Below, one piece after another: positions 18,888 to 27,644 of a stretch of DNA of 64,000 nucleotides (positions are counted from its first letter, which is position 1; the number at the start of each line of letters is the position of its first letter). The translations under genes and the position numbers were made by a program. Under the pieces are notes generated by a model that saw only the letters and a program-made list of their open reading frames with translations, did no database searches and had not been told where the DNA came from. The stretch covers positions 1-64,000 of the forward strand of contig JAKPQA010000237.1 in the NCBI GenBank assembly GCA_029547025.1, given 5' to 3'. The DNA is from Armatimonadota bacterium. GTDB taxonomy: Bacteria > Armatimonadota > Zipacnadia > UBA1398 > JAKPQA01.

Positions 18888-19904
18888 CTAAGTGCGCTCA
18901 GACGCCGGTACGTCCGCCTTGAGCCAGGCCGCCAGGTCCTTGGCATGATAAGTGAGAATCATATCAGCGCCCGCGCGGCAGATACTGGTGGCAATCTCAA
19001 GGACGGTACGCCGCTCGTCCAGCCATCCCATCGCAGAAGCCGCCTTCACCATGGCATACTCGCCGCTCACGTTGTATGCGGCCAGCGGCAGGTCAAAACG
19101 CGCTCGCGCGGACCGCAGGACGTCCAGATAGGCGAGGGCGGGCTTCACCATGAGGATGTCCGCTCCCTCATCGGCATCCAGTGCCATCTCACGCATGGCC
19201 TCCCGGACGTTCGCCGTATCCATCTGATACGACCGACGGTCACCAAAACGGGGCGTGGACTCCGCCGCCTCACGGAAAGGCCCGTAGAACGCCGAGGCAT
19301 ACTTGGCGGCATACGACATGATGGGCACCTCGGAATGCCCTGCCGCATCCAGGGCCCAGCGGATGGCCCGCACCCTTCCGTCCATCATGTCCGAGGGCGC
19401 GATCACATCGGCTCCAGCCTGTGCTTGGGACACTGCCGTGCTGGCGAGGCGCTCCAGTGTCGCGTCGTTGTCCACGTCATCACCGCGCAGGACGCCGCAA
19501 TGGCCATGGCTCGTATACTCGCAAAGACACACATCGCCGATGACCAGCAACTCAGGGAACCATTGCTTCACAGCCCTCATCGCTTGCTGGACGATGCCGT
19601 CTGGGTCGTCGGCCCCGCTTCCCCGCTCATCCTTGCGTTCGGGAATCCCAAACAGCATGATCGCAGGGACTCCAAGGGCCACCACCTCGGAGATTTCGTC
19701 CTTGAGGCAGTCCACCGACCAGCGGAAGCACCCGGGCATCGATGCGATGGGCATCCGCACGCCCCGGCCCGGCTGGACGAAGACCGGGTAGATCAAAGCA
19801 TCGGGCGTCAAGCGCGTCTCGCGGACCATCCGGCGCATCGCGGGCAGACTACGCAACCGCCGCGGCCGATGTGGCCCGGGCAACGGGAGAGTAGGGGATG
19901 CCAT
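18888..19904 (-). CDS. hemB: Porphobilinogen synthase (delta-aminolevulinate dehydratase)
   Basis: The 338-residue enzyme condenses two 5-aminolevulinate molecules to porphobilinogen in tetrapyrrole biosynthesis. The catalytic Schiff-base lysines are K201 (SYAAKYAS) and K254 (LMVKPA). The active-site zinc cysteines C126, C128 and C136 are all present, so this is the zinc-dependent type. ATG 19904 shares its first base with the upstream SPOR gene stop (TGATG), a typical translational coupling; a GTG one codon earlier also exists. No other heme gene is in view. Confidence 0.97.
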   Translation of the reverse strand: MASPTLPLPGPHRPRRLRSLPAMRRMVRETRLTPDALIYPVFVQPGRGVRMPIASMPGCFRWSVDCLKDEISEVVALGVPAIMLFGIPERKDERGSGADDPDGIVQQAMRAVKQWFPELLVIGDVCLCEYTSHGHCGVLRGDDVDNDATLERLASTAVSQAQAGADVIAPSDMMDGRVRAIRWALDAAGHSEVPIMSYAAKYASAFYGPFREAAESTPRFGDRRSYQMDTANVREAMREMALDADEGADILMVKPALAYLDVLRSARARFDLPLAAYNVSGEYAMVKAASAMGWLDERRTVLEIATSICRAGADMILTYHAKDLAAWLKADVPASERT

Positions 19905-20743
19905 CACAGATCACCGATGGGCCGCGTGTCCTGCCCGCCATCACCGGCAGGCGGCGGCGCCAAGCCAGGCTCCCCGCCGCTCGGCGCAGCCTCCTGCCCA
20001 GAAGCTCCAGCCGCAGGCGACGGCGGAGTGGGAGTTGGGGTAGCAGGCGAATGCGCTCCCGCCTGCAGTTCCCTGCGCAGCTCCTTGCCGATACGGGCCG
20101 CTTCCTCAGGGGTCGCCGCCGTGCCACCGCGAATCCGGTAGCCGACCGTACCGTCCGTATTCCGCGTCTCCTCCACGTAGGCCGTCCGCCCCTGACTCCT
20201 CATGCGCTGCACCAGCGAGCGTGCCTCTTCCTCGGAGTACACTCCCAGGTCGACGCCATGCCCGCCGGATGTGGCAGGACCGCCATCCGTGGTGCCGTAC
20301 CCAAGCCGTCGAAGCGCGGCCGCACGCTCCGCCTCGGCCCGCTCGGCCGAGGCCGCATCGTTCTCCCCAGCCTTCGACTCCGTGTCCGTCTTCGCCTGGC
20401 CCGGGTCGCGGCTCCCGAACACGGCCGGTCTGCCCTCCGCAGCGCCCTCCGGGGTCAGATACTCTCCCACCGCAATCTGCACTTGCGCCTTATCAGGGCC
20501 CATCGGCCCGAAGACGCGCTCGAGCAGCCCCTCGCCTCGCTCGGCCAACGTGAACCCCTTGCCGGCGTCCCAGGTCTTGAGTTGCCGCACCGGCACGGCC
20601 TGAGACTCGAGCCGCCGCCCCACGCCCAGGCCCACGGCGTACGACAGGCCGAACACAACCAGCAAGCCAGCAGTGACGGTCCCCCAGAACCTCAAGGGAC
20701 GTCCCCACGAGCCAGCGTTCGTCAGCGACGTCGCAGTGCCCAT
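19904..20743 (-). CDS. SPOR-domain protein with a single N-terminal membrane anchor
   Basis: The 279-residue protein has a short cytoplasmic N-terminus and one membrane helix (about 20-42). A low-complexity charged region follows (about 90-155). A SPOR-like module comes next, with [18 protein letters not shown] and [20 protein letters not shown], then a Pro/Ala/Gly-rich tail. SPOR domains bind glycan strands lacking stem peptides at division septa, so a cell-wall or septal role is likely. The ATG at 20743 has GGAGG 5 nt upstream. It sits 20 nt after the aminotransferase gene and is coupled to hemB, making aspC-like/SPOR/hemB one probable operon. Confidence 0.75.
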   Translation of the reverse strand: MGTATSLTNAGSWGRPLRFWGTVTAGLLVVFGLSYAVGLGVGRRLESQAVPVRQLKTWDAGKGFTLAERGEGLLERVFGPMGPDKAQVQIAVGEYLTPEGAAEGRPAVFGSRDPGQAKTDTESKAGENDAASAERAEAERAAALRRLGYGTTDGGPATSGGHGVDLGVYSEEEARSLVQRMRSQGRTAYVEETRNTDGTVGYRIRGGTAATPEEAARIGKELRRELQAGAHSPATPTPTPPSPAAGASGQEAAPSGGEPGLAPPPAGDGGQDTRPIGDL

Positions 20744-20763
20744 GCATCCTCCATTCGCGAAAC

Positions 20764-21945
20764 CTAACACAGGGCTCGCTCGATGCGGTCCAGGCCCTCC
20801 TCGATGTGAGCCATGGACGTCGCGAACGACAGCCGCGCAGAGGTCGGCGCCCCGAACGGCGTGCCCGGCACCAACGCAACTCCAGCGTGCTCGAGCAGAA
20901 AGCCGGCCAGGTCCATAGAGTCTTGGATGGTCACGCCCGCCCGGGTGGTTCCCATGATGGGCGAGAAGTCGGGAAGTGCGTAGAACGCACCCCGCGGCTT
21001 CGAGACCCGGCAGCAGCTCATCGAGGACAGACGACCGTACATGAAATCCCTGCGCTGCTCGAACTCAGCGCGCATGGCCTCGACGCAGTCCTGTGGGCCC
21101 GTGAGTGCCTCCACGCAGCCTGCGATGGCGAACGAGGCCGGATTCGACGTGCAGTGATCCTGAAGGTCGGCCATGGCGCTGATCAATGGCTCTGGGCCCA
21201 GCGCCCACCCCAGCCGCCATCCCGTCATCGCGTACGTCTTCGACGGGCCATTGACGTACACCGTGCGCTCAGCCATCCCCGCCCCACACTCAAGGATGCT
21301 GCGGTGCGGCCGGCCATCGTAGGTAAGTCGATCATAGATCTCGTCGGAAACGACCATCAGATCGTGCTCAACGGCAATCGCCGCCAGGCCCTCCAGCACG
21401 GACTCACCATACACGCTGCCACAGGGATTGCTCGGGCTATTGACGATGATGGCCCGGGTGCGACCGGTAATCGCGGCGCGGACCGCCTCCAGGTCCGGCG
21501 CGAAATCATCCTCGACGGACGTCTCTACGATCACTGGTCTTCCGCCGGCCAGCGCGACCTGTTCAGGATAAGTCACCCAGTAGGGCGCAAACAGGATGAC
21601 CTCATCGCCCGGGTCGATCAGGGCCTGCATGACATTGTAGAGAGTATGTTTTGCTCCACACGAAACCAACACCTGCTTCGGCGTGTAGCTCACGCCCGTG
21701 GCCTCGCGGACGGCCTCGCAGACGGCGCTGTGCAGCTCCGGGAGCTTGCTCGGGGCATACCGGGTGTCACCGCTCGTCACGGCGAGGGCCGCTGCCGCTG
21801 CGATGTGAGCCGGCGTGTCAAAGTCAGGCTCCCCCGCCCCGAAACCAATAACGTCGATGCCCTTCGACCGCAGCTCCTTCGCTTTGCGGCTGATCGCCAG
21901 GGTCGCCGACGGCGACACGTTGGTGGCGCGGGTGGACAGTCTCAT
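20764..21945 (-). CDS. Aspartate aminotransferase (class I PLP-dependent)
   Basis: The 393-residue enzyme is of the class I aminotransferase fold, subgroup Ib, resembling Thermus/Bacillus aspartate aminotransferase. It moves amino groups between aspartate and 2-oxoglutarate. The PLP lysine is K236 in the SKTYAMTGWRLG signature, with R244 for phosphate or substrate contact. N173 (NSPSNPCG), D201 and Y204 (SDEIYDR) supply the cofactor contacts. ATG 21945 has GGAGG 8 nt upstream. It is the first gene of the SPOR/hemB operon and is divergent from the GHL10 gene, with facing TTGACG hexamers between them. Confidence 0.93.
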   Translation of the reverse strand: MRLSTRATNVSPSATLAISRKAKELRSKGIDVIGFGAGEPDFDTPAHIAAAAALAVTSGDTRYAPSKLPELHSAVCEAVREATGVSYTPKQVLVSCGAKHTLYNVMQALIDPGDEVILFAPYWVTYPEQVALAGGRPVIVETSVEDDFAPDLEAVRAAITGRTRAIIVNSPSNPCGSVYGESVLEGLAAIAVEHDLMVVSDEIYDRLTYDGRPHRSILECGAGMAERTVYVNGPSKTYAMTGWRLGWALGPEPLISAMADLQDHCTSNPASFAIAGCVEALTGPQDCVEAMRAEFEQRRDFMYGRLSSMSCCRVSKPRGAFYALPDFSPIMGTTRAGVTIQDSMDLAGFLLEHAGVALVPGTPFGAPTSARLSFATSMAHIEEGLDRIERALC

Positions 21946-22014
21946 GGCACGATCCTCCACTCGGGCCGACCTCGCGCCCGGCAGGACGCGGTGGCCACGA
22001 ACCATACGGTGGCT

Positions 22015-22089
22015 AGCGTAGCCGAGGGCGCCCGCACCGTCAACGCTCTCCAGCCGCCGTTGACGCCTCTGGGCGGGCGTCCACATAAT
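22015..22089. promoter_or_regulatory. Divergent promoter pair between aminotransferase and GHL10 genes
   Basis: On the plus strand TTGACG (22060-22065), an 18-nt spacer and CATAAT (22084-22089) form a good sigma-70-type promoter for the GHL10 gene. On the minus strand TTGACG (22038-22043), a 17-nt spacer and TACGCT (22015-22020) could serve the aminotransferase operon; that -10 is weaker. The two -35 regions form a perfect 8-bp inverted repeat (CGTCAACG at 22038-22045, CGTTGACG at 22058-22065, 12 nt apart), so one factor bound there could affect both directions. Pattern match only. Confidence 0.55.
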
Positions 22090-22107
22090 GCCCGCATGTG
22101 GGGACCC

Positions 22108-23823
22108 ATGGTCGCGAGGGTGCTTGCACTATTCCTGTGCGGCTGCGCCGCTGTGGCCGCGCCGACAGAGCTTCGTGGCGTCTGGTCCCACGCCACCGCG
22201 ATGGACACGCCGGAGAAGGCGGCGGCCCTACTCGCCAGGCTCGAGGACGCCCGCCTCAATGCCATATACCCCCTGTGCTTCTATTGGGGCGGGACGGCCT
22301 ACTGGTCGAGCCGCATCGCACCGCAGGCCGAGGTCGTGCGCCGGGGATTCGACCCGGTGGCCCACTGGCTGTCCATCGCGAGGCCCCGGGGCATCGCCAC
22401 CCACGTCCGGTTGGTCGTTGGGAACTACGGTACGAGTGAGGCAGGTGCGCTGTTCCCGGCCCATCCGGAGTGGCGCCTCGTCGACGTCTCGGGCCGCCCC
22501 GGCAACTGGTATGACCTGGGCAACCCCGAGGTGCGCGAGTTCATGGTCCGACTGGCAACCGAGGTCGCCGCGACCTACGCCGTCGATGGCGTCCAGCTTG
22601 ACTTCGTCCGCTACCCGGGCCACGAGTGGGGATACACGGCTGCCGCCAAGCGCGGCTTCCGAGAGACAACCGGGTACGACCTCGATCCCCTCCTCGGCTC
22701 CTCGCTTCCCTCCATCATCTGCGCCAGCTCGAACCGCGTCGGTCCGGTGAGCACCGCACGGCCGCTGGCGGTGTTCGACAACGGGCACCCGGCCGTGTTG
22801 GTCAACGCGCTGGGCTCCGGGACGGCCGCCGTCCTGAACTGGCAGGCGTTCGCCTCGCGGACCCCCGCCAGTGATGAGATCCTCAAAAGGATTGCGACGA
22901 GCTTCGGCGCGAGCCCGGCAACGCTCCGCTACACCTATCCCGCCCAGACGCGAGCCCGCTACGGGCAGCGTGCGGTGGACCAGATGCAGGCGTGGCTCCG
23001 GTCGGTCCTGGGCTATGCAGCGCAGCCCGTTGACGCCCAACGCCTCGAGGAGCTCAGCCGCAGGTGCCTTCTCCTGCTTCCCGGGTGTTACCTCATGGAT
23101 AACACCGCCGCCAACGGCCTCGAGCTGTTCGTTCGAGGCGGCGGCAGGGCCATATTCGTCGACGGCCCGGCACCCACCATGGGCAACGCGCATCTCCGGG
23201 CTGTCACCGGCGCCCAGGGGGGCCTGGGCTGGTCCAGCACCAGCGCCGTGCTCCTTCCTACCAGCCCGGATCCTCGGATCCCGTCGCGCGGCGCGCCCAT
23301 GTCGCCCGAAGAGGCTGGCGCCCTGATCCGGGCTTGGGATACGTACCGCGAAAGCTGTATCACCGACCTCGTGCGCCAGACGGCCGCTCGGGTGCACGAA
23401 GCGCGCCCGGGCGCTCAGGTGACGGCGGCGGTGTTCCGCTCGCGTGCCTCGGCGGCCGAGCGCCTTCAGGACTGGCCCCGCTGGCTCCGCGAGGGCTTGG
23501 TCGATGGCGTCTTCCCCATGGCCTACACCACCGACAACAGCTCGCTCCGCGCGCTTCTGGACGAATGGTCCATCACCGACCCTGGGCTCACCCGCACGAT
23601 CCCGGGCTTGGCCATCTACAACCTGTCGAACGAGGACGGCCCGCCCCCCGCGCCGGAGGCGGTACTCGAACAGATTCGCATATGTCGTGCCAAGGGCGCG
23701 AAAGGCGTCTGTCTGTTCTCGGCGAACCAGCTCAACGAAGCCCTCCGGCGCTGCCTGCGCGAGCAGGCGTTCGCCGCCGCGGCGACATCAGGTGCAGACT
23801 GGCTGCATGAGGGCGGGAGGTGA
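22108..23823 (+). CDS. GHL10-family (DUF187-type) secreted glycoside hydrolase with a large inserted domain
   Basis: The 571-residue protein begins with a signal peptide containing a possible lipobox (LCGC). The GHL10/DUF187 barrel starts at ELRGVWSHAT and includes the conserved VDGVQLDFVRYPG. Its C-terminal half returns near RAWDTYRESCITDL and includes DGVFPMAYT. Between the halves lies an insertion of nearly 200 residues (about 215-400) with GATase/ThuA-like features such as PAVLVNALGSGTAAVLNWQAF and GGGRAIFVDGP. Family members are predicted extracellular glucosidases. ATG 22108 was chosen because the predicted transcript begins near 22096; ATG 22096 is the alternative. The frame extends far upstream only by chance, antisense to the aminotransferase. 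Confidence 0.8.
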   Translation: MVARVLALFLCGCAAVAAPTELRGVWSHATAMDTPEKAAALLARLEDARLNAIYPLCFYWGGTAYWSSRIAPQAEVVRRGFDPVAHWLSIARPRGIATHVRLVVGNYGTSEAGALFPAHPEWRLVDVSGRPGNWYDLGNPEVREFMVRLATEVAATYAVDGVQLDFVRYPGHEWGYTAAAKRGFRETTGYDLDPLLGSSLPSIICASSNRVGPVSTARPLAVFDNGHPAVLVNALGSGTAAVLNWQAFASRTPASDEILKRIATSFGASPATLRYTYPAQTRARYGQRAVDQMQAWLRSVLGYAAQPVDAQRLEELSRRCLLLLPGCYLMDNTAANGLELFVRGGGRAIFVDGPAPTMGNAHLRAVTGAQGGLGWSSTSAVLLPTSPDPRIPSRGAPMSPEEAGALIRAWDTYRESCITDLVRQTAARVHEARPGAQVTAAVFRSRASAAERLQDWPRWLREGLVDGVFPMAYTTDNSSLRALLDEWSITDPGLTRTIPGLAIYNLSNEDGPPPAPEAVLEQIRICRAKGAKGVCLFSANQLNEALRRCLREQAFAAAATSGADWLHEGGR

Positions 23824-23826
23824 CGG

Positions 23827-25203
23827 TTGGCTCGCATGGGAGTCGCACGCCCACAGCTGGGACGCCGCGTGGCGCAGACGGCCCGATCGTGCACTGTCGT
23901 GTGGGCGATCGCCGCGTGCGCCGCGGTGCTGCCGGGGGCGCCGGATCAGACTCCCGCGCTCGGATCCGACAGGGCGCTCACCGTGGCTGGACGCCACTCG
24001 CCCTCGTGTGCTCTCAAGGCCGACCTGCTGGCCTATGTCGAGTATGGCGTCGCTGCCGACGGTACACTCACTCAGAACCTATACCTGATGTCGCTCGACG
24101 GGCGCACCACCGAGCGGCTGTCCACGACGTCCATGGTCTGGGACCCGTGCGTCTCGCCCGACGGACGCAACGTCGTCTGCAGCGCCGTACGTACCGTCGA
24201 TGGCGAACAAAGGGCCGGGCTGTGGGTGATCAACATCCAGTCCAGGGCGCCCACATTGCTGCTGCCGGCCACGCTCAAGTCGGCGCCGTTCGCGCCGTGC
24301 TACTCGCCAAACGGCGAGCTCGTGGCATATGTCCGCAGTGAAGACGATCGAGCCACTCGTGCGGGGCTCTGGGTCATGACGGTACTCCGGAAGCAGACCC
24401 AGCTTTTCGCGCTGCACGAGACCCTCAGCCTTTCCACGTCCTCGGGCCTCATGTGGATGCCCGACAACGTGACACTGCGATTCGTCGCATCCGCGAGCGG
24501 TGGGACCCAGGAGATCACCAGCCTGTGGGAGCTGAACACACGAACCGGCAAGATGAAACACGTACTCACCTTCCCCCTCGATGAGCGAATCTCCGACGCC
24601 GCATGCTCGCCCGACGGGACGCGAGTGGCCTACATCCGGACCCGGGGGGACAAGCGGGAGCTGGTGGTGCGCGATCCGCAGACTCCCGAGGGCCGAGTCG
24701 TCGCCCAACCAGTTGCGCCGCCGGTCCTGATCCCGCGGCCGTTCGAGAGCGACCTGAGCTTCACGGGTGACTCCGGGGCGATTGTGTACGTCTCGGGGAC
24801 CGAGCTTCGGATGGTCGATGTCGTCGAAGGAGGGCATCTGGCCTCGCCCGCCTATGCCACCGAGTGTGCCGAGAACCTGACCGAGATCCTCCACGCCCTC
24901 GAACGCTATTCGCGCGGACACGAGGGCAATGTCCCAGCCCCAGGGGCGGACGCTACGCACCCAGAGCCGTTCTTCTGGGTGCCGCTCCTCCGCCCCCTGA
25001 TGGACCGGCCTGAGCGGTTGCGGTGCCCGTCGGACGCCAAAGGAGAGGGGCCGACCAGCTATGAGCTGGCCCCGGGAGTTGCCGGGCGGGCATGGGCCGA
25101 ACTCAGAGCCGAGCGGCAGATCGTTCTGCGGGACCGCGAGCCGTTCCATGGCGGGAAGCGGATGGTCATCTACAGCGATGGTAGAACCGAGCTCGTTGAG
25201 TAG
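23827..25203 (+). CDS. Secreted TolB-like beta-propeller protein with DUF1559-type C-terminus
   Basis: The 458-residue protein has a signal peptide (VVWAIAACAAVLPG). About five or six PD40/WD40-like blades follow, with repeated SPDG turns (VSPDGRNVVCS, YSPNGELVAYV and CSPDGTRVAYI). The last about 110 residues differ: NLTEILHALERYSRGHEGN, then RLRCPSDA, then FHGGKRMVIYSDGRTE. That is the signature of the C-terminal region of DUF1559 pseudopilin-like proteins, but the N-terminal prepilin helix is absent. TTG 23827 sits 5 nt after GGGAGGTGA, 3 nt past the GHL10 stop; ATG 23836 is possible. Role unknown, probably extracellular sensing or binding. Confidence 0.72.
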   Translation: MARMGVARPQLGRRVAQTARSCTVVWAIAACAAVLPGAPDQTPALGSDRALTVAGRHSPSCALKADLLAYVEYGVAADGTLTQNLYLMSLDGRTTERLSTTSMVWDPCVSPDGRNVVCSAVRTVDGEQRAGLWVINIQSRAPTLLLPATLKSAPFAPCYSPNGELVAYVRSEDDRATRAGLWVMTVLRKQTQLFALHETLSLSTSSGLMWMPDNVTLRFVASASGGTQEITSLWELNTRTGKMKHVLTFPLDERISDAACSPDGTRVAYIRTRGDKRELVVRDPQTPEGRVVAQPVAPPVLIPRPFESDLSFTGDSGAIVYVSGTELRMVDVVEGGHLASPAYATECAENLTEILHALERYSRGHEGNVPAPGADATHPEPFFWVPLLRPLMDRPERLRCPSDAKGEGPTSYELAPGVAGRAWAELRAERQIVLRDREPFHGGKRMVIYSDGRTELVE

Positions 25204-26935
25204 TACCCGCCGCCTCGTCGGGCCAGCCGGACTCGCCCTGGCCCTCGGTCTCTCCGCGGCGTGTGCCCCTGCCGCGTTGGCCGCTCGCTACACCGTCTGG
25301 CGCCTGGCCGAAGGCCGGGCACCTACCGTTTCGGCGGACGGGCGCCTGGTCTGGTTCTGGAGCCGAACCGGGGCGCAGTGGCAGCTCCACCGATCTGAGA
25401 CCGACGGCGCGAACATGGTGGCCCTGACAGGGCCAGGCACCGGCTGGCCCGATGTGCCGGGACAGACCAGCGCGAACGTCCGCGCCGTCTCCGTCTGCGC
25501 TTCAGGGTCTACGCTGGTGGCCGTGGCGCGCTACGTGCTGCACCCCGGGTCATCTCCGGTCGATTTGAGCGGGAGCCTCACGGAACCAAACGGTGAACTC
25601 CTCGACGCACTGGTCACGCGGGATGGTTCGCGGGTCGTCGCCCTCGCGAAGGGGATCGGCGCGCCCCTCGGGCCCGATGCCCGGCTGATGGTGGGTTCGC
25701 CCGCTGGGGCACCGTGGGTAACGGTGTGGGAAGGGCCCCTGGGGGCCGCTGACGCCAAAGAGCCACGGCTCGCAGCCTCGGCCGACGGCACAGTACTGGC
25801 GCTCGTGATCGGCGACTCGTCAGACGGCGGCGAGGCGCCGGGCGTGGGGCGTGTTTCAGTCTGGGCACTGCAAGAGGATGGCACCTGGGCGTCGGATGCC
25901 ACGGATCCCCAGCCGGCCCGCGGACTGCCGTGCCTGAGTGCCGACGGCCAGCGCCTCGCCTATGTTGATGGCCTCGACGGCACGCGCGTTCTGACCTTTG
26001 ACCGCGCCCGCCGCGCCGCGTCCAGCATCGCGACGGGTGCCACAGGGCCGATCACGTCACTCGCCATGGATGACTTCGGCCGACGGATCGCGGCCTGCGC
26101 GGCCGGGCGGGTGTACTACGCGGCATTCACGGGACACACGAGCCACGAGGTACCCGGCCTCTCCGGGGCGCGGTCAGTGAGCCTGAGCGCCGACGGCGAT
26201 GTCCTGGCCGCAGAGACGAGCCGCGGTATTATGGTCGGACTGGCCCGTGGCGGCGGGGCGGTACCGGCCGTTCCATCGGCGCGCCCGGTCCCGGCAGGGC
26301 CGTCCGCTGCGGCAACGGCGCGCGGCCGTCAGATCCGGACCTTCGATGAGACTCTGGCTGACCTCTACCGTCTGGCGCAGAGGATCCGTCTCGGTCCTGC
26401 AGCCGCGCCGGACGAGGCGGAAGCAGAGGCGGCGCCCCGGCCCTCCGAGACGGGCATCATTGCCGCGGAAGCAAACTCAGGCTGGCAGCTCTACGAACAC
26501 GCCGGGCTGAGTCTCCGCGTGCTCGTCCCTCCGGGCTGGCAGGTGCTCGAGGACAGCAGCGAGGACGGCATCGTGCTTATGGGCGCGGCGGCCGACACCG
26601 CACCCGGCGACGGCGCGGCGCCTGGCCCGGTGGGAATCCGCCTCACGCTGGCGCCGCCGGACGAAGACGACCTGATGCTCGTGGCCCAGGAAGCCATGTC
26701 AGTGGCCGAGCTGGACGCACCACCGACTCGCAGCTCCTGCCTGCTCTCCGGTGCCACCGCGGTCCGTCTCGATGCGAACGGGACCGTGGATGGCGTGAGC
26801 CAACGACTCACCACGATCGCAGCAACAATAGGCGGCCGCACATACTGCGCGGCCGCCCTGACACCGTCCTCCGCAGGCACCCAGACGCGCGCGTGGGTCC
26901 GGCGGTCACTCCAAAGTCTCACCGTGACCCCTTAG
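25178..26935 (+). CDS. Secreted beta-propeller-like protein of unknown function
   Basis: The 585-residue protein has a signal peptide (GLALALGLSAACAPAALA). A long region of PD40-like blades follows, with APTVSADGRLVWFW, RLAASADGTVLALV and PCLSADGQRLAYV. An Ala/Pro linker leads to a C-terminal alpha+beta domain (about 440-585, starting WQLYEHAGLSLRVLVPPGWQ) of the PsbP/DUF1795 kind. The ATG at 25178 overlaps the previous gene by 26 nt in another frame, so the two propellers are probably translated together. No catalytic residues are recognised. It ends 22 nt before the convergent lipoprotein gene. Confidence 0.68.
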   Translation: MVEPSSLSSTRRLVGPAGLALALGLSAACAPAALAARYTVWRLAEGRAPTVSADGRLVWFWSRTGAQWQLHRSETDGANMVALTGPGTGWPDVPGQTSANVRAVSVCASGSTLVAVARYVLHPGSSPVDLSGSLTEPNGELLDALVTRDGSRVVALAKGIGAPLGPDARLMVGSPAGAPWVTVWEGPLGAADAKEPRLAASADGTVLALVIGDSSDGGEAPGVGRVSVWALQEDGTWASDATDPQPARGLPCLSADGQRLAYVDGLDGTRVLTFDRARRAASSIATGATGPITSLAMDDFGRRIAACAAGRVYYAAFTGHTSHEVPGLSGARSVSLSADGDVLAAETSRGIMVGLARGGGAVPAVPSARPVPAGPSAAATARGRQIRTFDETLADLYRLAQRIRLGPAAAPDEAEAEAAPRPSETGIIAAEANSGWQLYEHAGLSLRVLVPPGWQVLEDSSEDGIVLMGAAADTAPGDGAAPGPVGIRLTLAPPDEDDLMLVAQEAMSVAELDAPPTRSSCLLSGATAVRLDANGTVDGVSQRLTTIAATIGGRTYCAAALTPSSAGTQTRAWVRRSLQSLTVTP

Positions 26936-26957
26936 GCCGCTTCGCTCACCAGCTCGG

Positions 26958-27644
26958 TCACGGGGCGACGATCACGACGCTGGCATGGGCGGTCTTCACG
27001 CCTAGCATCACCGTGACGACTCCGCCGCCCTCGCCGCTGGCGGTGAACACGCCGTTCGGGTCGATCGTCCCGCCTGTTCCGTGGAACCCCCAGATCGGAT
27101 GCGCGCCACCAAGGTTGTCGCCTTCGGCCACCATCTCGAAGGTCACCCGCTGGCCCGGTCTGAGGCGAGCCGTCGAAGGAGCCACGGCGAGCGAGTCGAC
27201 GCGCAAGTCCGGCCGGACCACGTCAAGCCAGACAACGAGTGACAGAGCAGCCCGCCCGGACACCTGGATGGGCACGGTACGGATCCCGTAGCCGACATAC
27301 TGGGCCGGCGGCTGTACCTGCAAGGTGGCGTTCCCCTCCGGGATGCCAGTGAACGTGTAGCGGCCATCGGCCGAGCTGACCGCGCGGTGAATGGTGCCCG
27401 CCCTGTCCGTCAGAGCCAGGAACGCTCCCACCACCGCCTGCCACGCCGTCTGCCGTGCACCTACGGCCTCGGCGACGACGGGACTGACCACCACCTGCAC
27501 ATCCACGTCTCCCCCCCGAGGCACGCTCCCGCCGCTCAGCCCATCACCGGCAACATCGGGCAGATTTCCGCCGCCCGTCTGCGAGCAGCCGCCCACAAGG
27601 GCCAGTCCGAAAAGGGTCAGCAACACCCGGGCGCTAGTCCGCAT
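26958..27644 (-). CDS. Lipoprotein with carboxypeptidase-regulatory-like and Ig-like domains
   Basis: The 228-residue protein has a lipoprotein signal (LALVGGC; acylated Cys at about 20). A middle domain of the carboxypeptidase-regulatory type (GAFLALTDRAGT, GRYTFTGIPEGNATLQV) is followed by a bacterial Ig-like Big_2-type domain (VAPSTARLRPGQRVTF, GTIDPNGVFTASGEGG). Such proteins are surface-attached binding or structural modules. ATG 27644 overlaps the upstream regulator gene by 11 nt. Its GGAGG ribosome site lies 11 nt upstream, inside that gene, so translation is probably coupled. Confidence 0.75.
   Translation of the reverse strand: MRTSARVLLTLFGLALVGGCSQTGGGNLPDVAGDGLSGGSVPRGGDVDVQVVVSPVVAEAVGARQTAWQAVVGAFLALTDRAGTIHRAVSSADGRYTFTGIPEGNATLQVQPPAQYVGYGIRTVPIQVSGRAALSLVVWLDVVRPDLRVDSLAVAPSTARLRPGQRVTFEMVAEGDNLGGAHPIWGFHGTGGTIDPNGVFTASGEGGGVVTVMLGVKTAHASVVIVAP

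Noticed and set aside
20806-22107. Very long open frame antisense to the aminotransferase, joined to the GHL10 gene
   Set aside because: It is the mirror of a conserved high-GC gene; the composition is Arg/His-rich with no conserved motif, and the real start has its own promoter and signal peptide.
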